A DNA stretch of 5,567 bases from an archaeon (GTDB lineage Archaea; Iainarchaeota; Iainarchaeia; Iainarchaeales; GCA-2688035): positions 1 through 5,567 of the forward strand of contig JAUWWX010000072.1 of the NCBI GenBank assembly GCA_030616665.1, read 5' to 3'. Below the pieces are notes generated by a model. That model was not told the origin of the DNA. It saw nothing but the letters and a program-made list of their open reading frames with translations, and ran no database searches. The first letter of the stretch is position 1. Every line of letters starts with the position of its first letter. Below, one piece after another: positions 1 through 5,349 of this stretch. The position numbers and the translations under genes were made by a program.

Positions 1-480
1 CACCGCAGTTTTCGCTTTCTTGAAGGCTTCGCATTGCGGAATCACTTCGCCGTGCGTGACAAAAACATTGCTTTTTGGAAGCAGGACGCCTTCCTTTTCA
101 ATTTTTAGGTTCTCCCATTTTGCAATCGGCCCGAGGATTGTGTCATGGTTGCCCCTCACCAGGACAAGTTTTTTGCAGCAGCCTTGGAGGAAGCGCAGAA
201 TGTCGATTACCTCTGACCACTCCTGCTCGCTTACAGTGCCAAACTCGTGTTTTAAATCACCATTTATGATTACGAGCGCTGGCTTTGTAAATGGAAAAAC
301 GTATTCAAGCAAATGCTTTTTGATTTCCTTGAAGTTAAACCTTGGCAGCATCACTCCTTGTTTGTTGAACATTAGCTCAATGCCCAAATGCAAATCAGCA
401 ATTACCAATGCATTGTCTTTTTCAAGCCAGAGGCCTTTGCCAAGCGCAAAAATGCCTGCTAGCAAGCGGTTTTTCTTCAT
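1..480 (-). CDS. Archaeal SbcD/Mre11-related metallophosphoesterase (partial, 3' end beyond window)
   Basis: A calcineurin-like metal-dependent phosphoesterase read leftward from ATG 480; 160 codons are visible with no stop and the gene leaves the window at base 1. The metal-binding motifs appear in family order: DLHLG (residues 29-33), GDLKHEFG (74-81), GNHD (110-113) and THGE (142-145). The spacing and the KKAKTAV run at the edge resemble the archaeal 'SbcD-related' phosphoesterase family, in which a GHxHP motif should follow just outside the window. Family members are about 220-250 residues, so roughly a third is missing. No signal peptide or membrane segment is seen, so it is probably cytosolic. 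The substrate is unknown: related enzymes hydrolyse phosphodiesters or nucleotides, and this single-domain type need not be a DNA nuclease like Mre11. It is divergent from the hydrolase at 538 and shares its promoter region. ATG 480 is chosen because it lies about 28 bases from the TATA box and 28 codons before the first motif. Confidence 0.9.
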   Translation of the reverse strand, partial: MKKNRLLAGIFALGKGLWLEKDNALVIADLHLGIELMFNKQGVMLPRFNFKEIKKHLLEYVFPFTKPALVIINGDLKHEFGTVSEQEWSEVIDILRFLQGCCKKLVLVRGNHDTILGPIAKWENLKIEKEGVLLPKSNVFVTHGEVIPQCEAFKKAKTAV

Positions 481-504
481 ATGGGAATTCTTGTGATAAT
501 AATC

Positions 505-512
505 ATTTAAAT
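505..512. promoter_or_regulatory. Shared palindromic TATA box between divergent genes
   Basis: ATTTAAAT is a perfect 8-base palindrome centred at 508.5 in the 57-base gap between the start codons at 480 (-) and 538 (+). The centre is 28.5 bases from the minus-strand ATG and 29.5 from the plus-strand ATG. Archaeal TATA boxes lie about 26-27 bases before the transcription start, so both mRNAs would begin within a few bases of their ATG and be leaderless. No Shine-Dalgarno match precedes either ATG, which agrees. The plus-direction reading TTTAAATA fits the archaeal consensus slightly better than the minus-direction TTTAAATG. No other AT-rich box in the gap is at a suitable distance for either gene. 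Confidence 0.7.
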
Positions 513-537
513 AGAAGTTAATCTCTTATTTTCCAAT

Positions 538-1680
538 ATGGAGATGCTTGAAGAAGCCGTGCTGAGGGCAAAGGAAACAATGATGTTTTGCTCTACTCCT
601 AACGGAACGTTTGCTTCCGGAGGAAAGAAGGGGTATGACAGCATCTTTGCCCGTGATAGTATGATTGGTCTCATAGGCACGAGCTGCTATGATTCAGAAG
701 AGGAATTCAAGATACAGTTTGCCACGACCTTGAACGCGCTCGCAAGGGAACAGAGCAGGCACGGGCAGATTCCAAACTGCATTGACCTGTTCAGCCAAAG
801 GCCGAAGCAGGTTACTTTTGCGACGATTGACAGTACGTTGTGGTATTTGCTTGGCCTGCAGTTCTACAAGAAGAACTACAATGGCAGGAGGCTTTTTGCA
901 AGGCACAGGAAAAACATCAAAAGGGCTTTCGTGTGGCTTGGCTGCCAGGACGCAGGCGAGGACTTTCTGCCAGAACAGTTGCCTACAAGCGATTGGCAGG
1001 ACGCTTTTCCCCACAAGTACGGGCACACAATCAACACTCTTGCGCTTTACTACTCCACCCTGAGGCTTTACGGCAGGCAAAGGGATTTGAAGAATATGCT
1101 GCTGGCGGTTTCAGCCCAAACACCGTCAAAAATCAAGATGTTTGACAGCAAAAGAGGCTATTTTTTCCCATGGGTTTGGAAAAACCATGATGGAGATATA
1201 GAGCAGGAAACGTGGTTTGATAGTTTGGGAAATCTGCTGTCTATTTGTGGAGGTCTTGCGACAAGACAGCAGGCCGAATCAATCCTGCAGTTTGTTGAAA
1301 AGAATGGCATTAACAAGCCTTTTCCGGTTAGGGTAATCTATCCCACAATAAAAAAGGGCGACCCAGAATGGCACAGCTACTTTTCAAAATGCCTTGCCAA
1401 AAGGCCGCATTGGTATTCGAACGGAGGGATTTGGCCATATGTTGGAGGCTTTTACGTTGCTGCTTTGGTCAAGGCAGGCCAGTTTGAGAAGGCCGAGGAA
1501 CAGCTGCACCTGCTTGCAGAGGCAAACAGGCTTGGCAAAAAGTACAAATGGGAGTTCAACGAGTGGATTAATCCTTTGACAGGAAAAGCAATGGGAAGCA
1601 GCTACCACGCCTGGAGTGCTGGCGCATTCCTTTTTGCAGTCACTTCCTTTGAACAGAAACGGTTGCCTGTTCTTGGCTGA
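538..1680 (+). CDS. (alpha/alpha)6-barrel glycoside hydrolase, GH100/debranching-enzyme-like
   Basis: A 380-residue protein with hallmarks of six-hairpin (alpha/alpha)6-barrel glycosidases. Visible blocks are GYDSIFARDS (32-41), GQIPN (76-80), ATIDSTLWY (95-103), SDWQDAFPHKYGH (151-163), NGGIWPY (295-301), EFNEWINP (339-346) and SSYHAWSAGAFLFA (354-367). These match the pattern of neutral/alkaline invertases (GH100) and of the catalytic C-terminal domain of glycogen-debranching amylo-alpha-1,6-glucosidases. By that analogy Asp98 would be the general acid and Glu342 the second catalytic residue; this is inferred. It is shorter than most relatives and is a bare catalytic domain with no signal peptide, so it probably acts inside the cell on an oligosaccharide or glycogen-like substrate. 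The substrate cannot be told from the sequence. ATG 538 is preferred over ATG 544 because of the TATA spacing. The last 41 bases overlap the convergent glycosyltransferase; only weak T runs (1681-1684, 1701-1705) follow the stop. Confidence 0.88.
   Translation: MEMLEEAVLRAKETMMFCSTPNGTFASGGKKGYDSIFARDSMIGLIGTSCYDSEEEFKIQFATTLNALAREQSRHGQIPNCIDLFSQRPKQVTFATIDSTLWYLLGLQFYKKNYNGRRLFARHRKNIKRAFVWLGCQDAGEDFLPEQLPTSDWQDAFPHKYGHTINTLALYYSTLRLYGRQRDLKNMLLAVSAQTPSKIKMFDSKRGYFFPWVWKNHDGDIEQETWFDSLGNLLSICGGLATRQQAESILQFVEKNGINKPFPVRVIYPTIKKGDPEWHSYFSKCLAKRPHWYSNGGIWPYVGGFYVAALVKAGQFEKAEEQLHLLAEANRLGKKYKWEFNEWINPLTGKAMGSSYHAWSAGAFLFAVTSFEQKRLPVLG
1640..1680. other. 41-base tail-to-tail overlap of two convergent genes
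   Basis: The hydrolase (+) ends with TGA at 1678-1680 and the glycosyltransferase (-) ends with TGA at 1642-1640, so their last 13 or so codons are read from opposite strands of the same DNA. No intergenic space exists for a dedicated terminator for either gene, so their transcripts should have complementary 3' ends. Both C-terminal tails here lie beyond the conserved domain motifs, which would permit such an overlap. Confidence 0.9.
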
Positions 1681-2827
1681 TTTTCTCGCCAACACCGAGC
1701 TTTTTCTCAATTAAGTTGTTAATGTCTTTTGATGTCTTAACGTAGTCAAAGTTTTTGACAGCGCGCTTCCTTGCCTTTTCACCCATCTTTTGCCCTAGGC
1801 CCTCATCGCTTAAAAGCATGTACAGGTATTTGGCGAGCTCGTCAACGCTTGCCTTGTATGCCAAAGTCTTAGGCTTAGAAAACTGTATCTTGTGCTTGTG
1901 CTCAAAGCCCATCCATGGGTAAACCCATTCCTCATCAAGCTTCACTTCTTCGTCGACCTTTACAAGGAAACCTGTCTCGCCGTGTATTATAGTATCCTTC
2001 ATCCCCATTGCGTCGATTGAAAGCACGGGCTTGCCGCAGGCCATTGCCTCCACCTGAATCATTCCAAAGCCCTCTATTCTGCTCGGCGCGGCATACACAT
2101 CACAAGCATTAAGCAGGCAGCACATAAAGTCTCGGGACAATGGCCCGTCAACGAACTTGACCTTTCGCCTGATGTCAAAGTCTTTCATTATCTCCATTTC
2201 CTTCCTGTAGTGGTATAAGGGCTTTCCCTTCTCCCAAGTCTTGCCAACATACTTCCAGTTCGGGAAATCGCCGTTTATTTTCCCAAGGGCCTGCAGAACC
2301 TCTTGGAAGCCCTTGCTTGTCGTGTCTCCGCCTGAAGTCAAAATCATTTTCTCATCTGGTTTGACGCCAAGCATCTCCCTTATCTTAAGTACCCTAGGGT
2401 CATCTTTTGGCAAGGGCCTTATATGGCCTGTGTCAATTCCAATAGGCATTGGGTAAATGTTCTTGTTCGTTACACCGTCCCTGTGGTATGTTTCCTTTAC
2501 CCAGTTGCTTGTCGTAAGAATCAGCGGCAGGCTATCAAGCAATTCGTGATAATTTGCAACCCAGCCGTCAGCGTTTAGCCACGGCACAGGCTGAATGCCG
2601 TACTTTAGCGGGTGTTGGATGATTCTTGGCGCGTCCCCCCAATAACCAATGCCGACCACTGCATCAGGCTTGAAGGTTTTGTAAAGCAGCTCTTTCTCCG
2701 AGTTCGCATTTCTGTCGCACGGTACTGCTTCAAGCCCGTTCTTAAGCAGTCCATGGTAAAGCATGTCGCCTTGAATGCTTATTCCATCCAACTCAGGCGG
2801 ATAAGGATACAGTATCAGCGATCGCAT
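1640..2827 (-). CDS. Glycosyltransferase, GT4 family (GT-B fold)
   Basis: A 395-residue retaining glycosyltransferase. The N-terminal half starts with a Rossmann strand LILYPYPP (4-11) and the acceptor-side segment GISIQGDMLYHGL (15-27). The C-terminal, nucleotide-sugar-binding half has SGGDTTSKGF (165-174), VKFVDGPLS (223-231) and the GT4 signature EGFGMIQVE (252-260), in which Glu252 and Glu260 form the E-x7-E pair, followed by AMACGKPVL and HGETGFLV (282-289). The length is normal for the family. No membrane segment is seen; GT4 enzymes usually act in the cytosol or at the inner membrane face. Donor and acceptor are unknown. It is the second gene of an operon with the PIG-L deacetylase, its ATG lying 13 bases inside that gene. 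GT4 plus PIG-L pairs are known in mycothiol, bacillithiol and GPI-precursor synthesis, where the product is GlcNAc-transferred then deacetylated; a similar role is possible. Its final 13 codons overlap the convergent hydrolase gene. Arg codons are mostly AGR (11 of 15). Confidence 0.94.
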   Translation of the reverse strand: MRSLILYPYPPELDGISIQGDMLYHGLLKNGLEAVPCDRNANSEKELLYKTFKPDAVVGIGYWGDAPRIIQHPLKYGIQPVPWLNADGWVANYHELLDSLPLILTTSNWVKETYHRDGVTNKNIYPMPIGIDTGHIRPLPKDDPRVLKIREMLGVKPDEKMILTSGGDTTSKGFQEVLQALGKINGDFPNWKYVGKTWEKGKPLYHYRKEMEIMKDFDIRRKVKFVDGPLSRDFMCCLLNACDVYAAPSRIEGFGMIQVEAMACGKPVLSIDAMGMKDTIIHGETGFLVKVDEEVKLDEEWVYPWMGFEHKHKIQFSKPKTLAYKASVDELAKYLYMLLSDEGLGQKMGEKARKRAVKNFDYVKTSKDINNLIEKKLGVGEKISQEQATVSVQRK

Positions 2828-3423
2828 GTCCTCTTCACTCTGAAGCTCTCGGTTGCGCGCGCACTGCGCGCTTCAAAGCTTCCATTACTAAATTGATAGA
2901 GTGAAGTGATTAATAAGCGTTTCGATTGCGCATTGCGCGCGTTCAATCGCGTCGCGACGCGCGCGCCACGCGTGTTCGACACGCAGTAGAAGCCGCGCTT
3001 AGACAAGCGATAAGAAAAGAAGCGCGCTTCGCCGCAGTGCAGCTCGCCGCTCTCAATCAACTCCCGCACTGCGCGATGAACTTCCTTGTGCCTGTTGTGG
3101 TCGTACTCGCCGTTACTTCCATGAGTGAACACGACGTCGAAGCGCGGAGCAAGCCTCAATTGACGCAACATCTCTTTGATGCGTGTCTTAACTTCGTCCA
3201 GCGAGCGCAGCTTTTCCTCAGGATGCTCGTCTTCCAAGTCCGAGATTGCGCACCTTGCACCAAGTTTCTTGCAGGCTTTTCTGAATTTTGGTTCCCTGTC
3301 CTTGTCGTCTCTCCTGCAGAGGCTCAGAACAGTCCAATTCCAATCTGGATGCATCAAAATTGTGCCGCCGCACCATATGGTTTCGTCGTCTGGGTGTGCC
3401 ACTACAACAAGGGCTTTTACCAT
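2815..3423 (-). CDS. PIG-L/LmbE-family zinc-dependent N-deacetylase
   Basis: A 202-residue protein of the PIG-L (LmbE) family, which removes acetyl groups from GlcNAc-containing small molecules, glycans or lipids. AHPDDE (9-14) supplies the zinc ligands His10 and Asp13 and the catalytic base Asp12; GEYDHNRHKEVHRAV (105-119) aligns with the family's GHPDH segment, making His112 the third ligand. The C-terminal block LITSLYQFSNGSFEA (171-185), then ESF (192-194), matches the family tail, so the gene is full length. Trp17 in TIWCGG replaces the small residue more usual there. No signal peptide; cytosolic. A start at TTG 3429 would add two residues, but ATG 3423 is preferred because it is about 27 bases from the TATA box at 3447-3454. 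It heads an operon with the GT4 gene. Arg codons switch from AGR (first five) to CGN (16 of 18 from residue 73 to 189), and the 3' part is rich in GCGC/CGCG palindromes. The substrate is unproven; diacetylchitobiose deacetylases and the MshB and BshB enzymes belong to the same superfamily. Confidence 0.93.
   Translation of the reverse strand: MVKALVVVAHPDDETIWCGGTILMHPDWNWTVLSLCRRDDKDREPKFRKACKKLGARCAISDLEDEHPEEKLRSLDEVKTRIKEMLRQLRLAPRFDVVFTHGSNGEYDHNRHKEVHRAVRELIESGELHCGEARFFSYRLSKRGFYCVSNTRGARVATRLNARNAQSKRLLITSLYQFSNGSFEARSARATESFRVKRTCDR
2830..2838 (-). promoter_or_regulatory. Ribosome binding site for the GT4 gene inside the PIG-L gene
   Basis: Reading the minus strand, GTGA and then GAGG precede the ATG at 2827; GAGG is 2 bases from it and GTGA about 7. 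Both can pair with the 3' end of archaeal 16S rRNA. The site supports this ATG, which lies within the last codons of the upstream gene, and translation of the pair is probably coupled. Confidence 0.5.
2853..3030. repeat. Cluster of GCGC/CGCG-rich palindromes within the deacetylase gene
   Basis: This part of the deacetylase gene holds several perfect inverted repeats. CGCGTCGCGACGCG (2948-2961) is a 14-base palindrome. GAAGCGCGCTTC (3019-3030) is a 12-base palindrome. GCGTGT-TCG-ACACGC (2970-2984) is a hairpin with a 6-base stem and 3-base loop. CGATTG (2923-2928) pairs with CAATCG (2944-2949). Two related tracts, TTGCGCGCGCACTGCGCGCTTC (from 2853) and TTGCGCATTGCGCGCGTTC (from 2926), look like degenerate copies. 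The reading frame stays open and the encoded residues fit the family, so this is coding DNA of unusual composition and not an obvious insertion. Confidence 0.6.
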
Positions 3424-3446
3424 ACCCAAAAATAAGAGTGCAAAAA

Positions 3447-3454
3447 GTTAAATA
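3447..3454. promoter_or_regulatory. TATA box apparently shared by the deacetylase and the kinase-deaminase fusion
   Basis: GTTAAATA on the plus strand reads TATTTAAC on the minus strand. Its centre (3450.5) is 27.5 bases from the deacetylase ATG at 3423, predicting a leaderless transcript, and 33.5 bases from the fusion ATG at 3484, predicting a leader of about 6-8 bases. The whole gap is 60 bases and holds no second well-placed AT-rich box. The A/T run at 3428-3435 is too close to the deacetylase ATG to serve it. Confidence 0.6.
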
Positions 3455-3483
3455 CCAATTCAACACTATTAGATTGGTTCATA

Positions 3484-5142
3484 ATGAAAAAAAGGCAGCT
3501 TTTTAGTGTTGGAGATTTGTGTCTTGACGTGCTGCAAGAGGCAGTCAAGGGCATCGAATTTGGGAAAGAGCATGCCCTAAAACAGCTTGATTTCAGCGTT
3601 GGCGGAAATGCGGCGAATTTCGCCGTAATTGGCTCAAAACTAGGCCTACAGCCAAAATTAGTTAGCGCAGTTGGAAGCGGTTTTGGAACAGCTTTTCTGA
3701 AAAAAGAACTGGCAAAAACCAGGGTTCCATCAAAGCTTTTGAAGAGCAGAGAACCAAATGCGTTCAGCATAATCCTTGTTAATAGAAGAGGAGAGAGGGC
3801 AATCCAGTCTGTGAAGAATTGCTTGAGGGAAATCACAGCAAAGAGAATTGAAAAGATTCTCTTACCCCAACTTAAGCCTGGGGACATAGTCTTCTTCGGC
3901 GGCTTCTACCATCTGCACAAGCTGAGGCCAGGCTTTCAAGCCCTGCTGAAGAAGATAAAGGGGAGGAGGGCAATTGTCTGCTTTGACACCTGCTTTGACA
4001 CTAGGGGCAACTGGCGCATTGACAGCTTCCTTCCCTTCATCGATTACCTTTTCGTGAACGACATCGAGTTAAGGCACATTGCTCGCGGAAAAACAATGCA
4101 GCAGCGCGTTGAAACGCTTTTCAGAAAAGGCGCCACCCGCGTTGCAGTAAAGCGGGAGAGTAAGGGCGCCACGCTTTTTGTGAATGGCTTCCCACCGGAA
4201 CATTTTCCGTCTGTTGCGCAAAAGGTTGTTGACACAACTGCGGCAGGCGACGCGTTCAACGCAGGCTTCGTCTTCGGCTTGATGCACGGCTACTCGCTAA
4301 ACAACTGCATGCTTGCAGCAAACTTTGTCGCGGCAAGGAAGATTCAAGTGCACGGCTTGCACGCGCCGACAGCGAACGCAGTCGAGCGCTTTGTTGCGAG
4401 GAACAACGAGCCCACTCTCATAGTCATGCGCAATTACGATGAGCTAAGCAGCATGGCTGCGCAAAGAGTGGTTAACTTGCTTAAGCGCAAGCCAACCGCT
4501 TATTTTTTGCTTCCAACAGGCAAAACTCCGGAGCTTCTCTACAAACGCCTTGCCGAATCATACAGAAAGCGCAAAGTCTCTTTTGCAAAGGCAAGCTTCT
4601 TCAATTTGGACGACTATGCCGGCCTTTCCCAGAAAGACAAAAGTAGCTTTGCATTCTTCCTGCGCAAGCATCTCTTCGCCAAAATAAATGCAAAGAGCAA
4701 AAACATCCACCTGCTTGACGGCGCAGCCAAAAACTTGGGAAAAGAGGCTGCAAAGCATGAGGCTGCTATCAGGAAGCAGGGCATTGACCTCTGCATTTTG
4801 GGCATTGCCCCCAACGGGCATCTTGCTTTTAACGAGCCAGGCAGCTGCCCTTACAGCATCACAAGGGTTGTCAAGCTCAGGGAAGCGACGAGAAGGAAGA
4901 ATCGCGGGGATTTTCCCGGCAGGGCTGTCCCAAAAAAGGGAATCACTGTTGGCTTGCGCACAATCAGGGACAACTCAAGGAAAATTATTCTGATTGCCTC
5001 AGGCAAGGGCAAGGCTGGGGCAGTTTCAGCCTCCTTGCGCAGCAGGGATTTCTTGAAATGGCCTGCTGTTTCGCTAAAAAGCCATAAAAATTTCATGTTC
5101 ATTGTGGACAGGGCAGCTGCAAAAGGAATTAAAGGTGTTTGA
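3484..5142 (+). CDS. Bifunctional fusion: PfkB-family sugar kinase + glucosamine-6-phosphate deaminase (NagB-like)
   Basis: A 552-residue two-domain protein. Residues 1-305 are a ribokinase-like PfkB kinase: VGDLCLDVL (9-17), the first PfkB signature around GGNAANFA (40-47), FVNDIE (190-195) and the second signature DTTAAGDAFNAGF (250-262), with Asp256 as catalytic base; AAGD replaces the usual GAGD. After a linker of about eight residues, 311-552 are a NagB-type deaminase/isomerase: LPTGKTPELLYKRL (343-356), FNLDDYAGL (373-381), with Asp376 matching the E. coli catalytic Asp72, and PNGHLAFNEPGS (443-454), with His446 and Glu451 matching His143 and Glu148. FNEPG favours a glucosamine-6-phosphate deaminase over a 6-phosphogluconolactonase. 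Expected reactions: sugar + ATP to sugar phosphate, then glucosamine-6-phosphate to fructose-6-phosphate + NH3. A kinase acting on glucosamine would feed the deaminase directly; that substrate is inferred from the fusion. Both domains are full length and soluble. It is divergent from the deacetylase, from which it probably shares a promoter. ATG 3484 directly precedes the first kinase strand. Confidence 0.93.
   Translation: MKKRQLFSVGDLCLDVLQEAVKGIEFGKEHALKQLDFSVGGNAANFAVIGSKLGLQPKLVSAVGSGFGTAFLKKELAKTRVPSKLLKSREPNAFSIILVNRRGERAIQSVKNCLREITAKRIEKILLPQLKPGDIVFFGGFYHLHKLRPGFQALLKKIKGRRAIVCFDTCFDTRGNWRIDSFLPFIDYLFVNDIELRHIARGKTMQQRVETLFRKGATRVAVKRESKGATLFVNGFPPEHFPSVAQKVVDTTAAGDAFNAGFVFGLMHGYSLNNCMLAANFVAARKIQVHGLHAPTANAVERFVARNNEPTLIVMRNYDELSSMAAQRVVNLLKRKPTAYFLLPTGKTPELLYKRLAESYRKRKVSFAKASFFNLDDYAGLSQKDKSSFAFFLRKHLFAKINAKSKNIHLLDGAAKNLGKEAAKHEAAIRKQGIDLCILGIAPNGHLAFNEPGSCPYSITRVVKLREATRRKNRGDFPGRAVPKKGITVGLRTIRDNSRKIILIASGKGKAGAVSASLRSRDFLKWPAVSLKSHKNFMFIVDRAAAKGIKGV
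5133..5137 (+). promoter_or_regulatory. Shine-Dalgarno site for the small ORF at 5145
   Basis: AGGTG, complementary to the 3' end of 16S rRNA, lies within the last codons of the fusion gene and 7 bases before ATG 5145. The fusion and the other promoter-proximal genes here lack such a site. It is the main reason to accept this small ORF and the ATG over the in-frame TTG at 5139. Confidence 0.5.
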
Positions 5143-5144
5143 AA

Positions 5145-5348
5145 ATGACCCCCAAACGCAGGAAAAGGCTTTCCCCCGCCCAGAAACAAACCAGGGCTTT
5201 TTTGAAGGAAAGGATTTCTTTTCATCTGAAGGCAGCTTCAACGGAAACGCAAGTCCGGTCACTAAAAAAATGGCATCTTACAAGGGCGGCTGGGTTGAAC
5301 AAAGAAAAGGAAAAAATATTTCCAAAAAGCGGTAGCAAAGAGAAATAG
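5145..5348 (+). CDS. Small, highly basic hypothetical protein (67 aa)
   Basis: I do not recognise this ORF. It starts two bases after the fusion gene's stop, has the AGGTG Shine-Dalgarno match, and ends just before a T8 tract, so it sits as the last gene of a two-gene transcript. The product is rich in Lys and Arg: it opens with TPKRRKRLS, has a probable helix from about residue 11 to 42 (containing AFLKERISFHLK and VRSLKKWHL), and ends in a Lys-rich tail. No cysteines, signal peptide or membrane segment are present. Such composition suits a nucleic-acid or ribosome-associated protein, but that is a guess. A competing frame (5102-5335) is open too and would overlap the fusion gene, without an SD site; it is less likely. 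The ORF could also be a non-coding 3' region, since short basic frames arise by chance in A-rich DNA. Confidence 0.5.
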   Translation: MTPKRRKRLSPAQKQTRAFLKERISFHLKAASTETQVRSLKKWHLTRAAGLNKEKEKIFPKSGSKEK

Positions 5349-5349
5349 C

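Noticed and set aside
443..454. CRISPR array, tRNA or rRNA gene, or mobile element anywhere in the window
   Set aside because: No regularly spaced repeats, tRNA cloverleaf, conserved rRNA stretch, transposase motif or terminal inverted repeats were seen; the palindromes at 2853-3030 lie within an intact coding frame.
20..496. Plus-strand open frame of 158 codons
   Set aside because: It lies antisense to the metallophosphoesterase, whose ordered metal motifs are convincing; the plus-strand translation is rich in Ser, Phe and Leu with no recognisable motif.
2818..2825. GCGATCGC octamer, identical to the cyanobacterial HIP1 repeat
   Set aside because: I noticed only this single copy; it is an ordinary palindrome at the gene overlap, and nothing else here is cyanobacterial.
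3424..3429. TTG start at 3429 for the deacetylase
   Set aside because: It adds only Met-Gly before a proper ATG, and it would put the start only about 21 bases from the TATA box centre, too close for the expected transcription start.
2926..3435. Plus-strand open frame of 169 codons
   Set aside because: Antisense to the deacetylase. It is open because of the GC-rich composition, and the minus strand carries the AHPDDE and HNRH zinc motifs.
3417..3887. Minus-strand open frame of 156 codons
   Set aside because: Antisense to the conserved PfkB domain and it would run through the divergent promoter; no motif is seen.
3484..5142. NagB half as a 6-phosphogluconolactonase
   Set aside because: The GHLAFNEPG and FNLDDYAGL motifs are typical of glucosamine-6-phosphate deaminases; lactonases lack the FNEPG segment.
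4851..5225. Minus-strand open frame of 124 codons
   Set aside because: Antisense to the C-terminal part of the NagB domain and the small ORF, with no family features.
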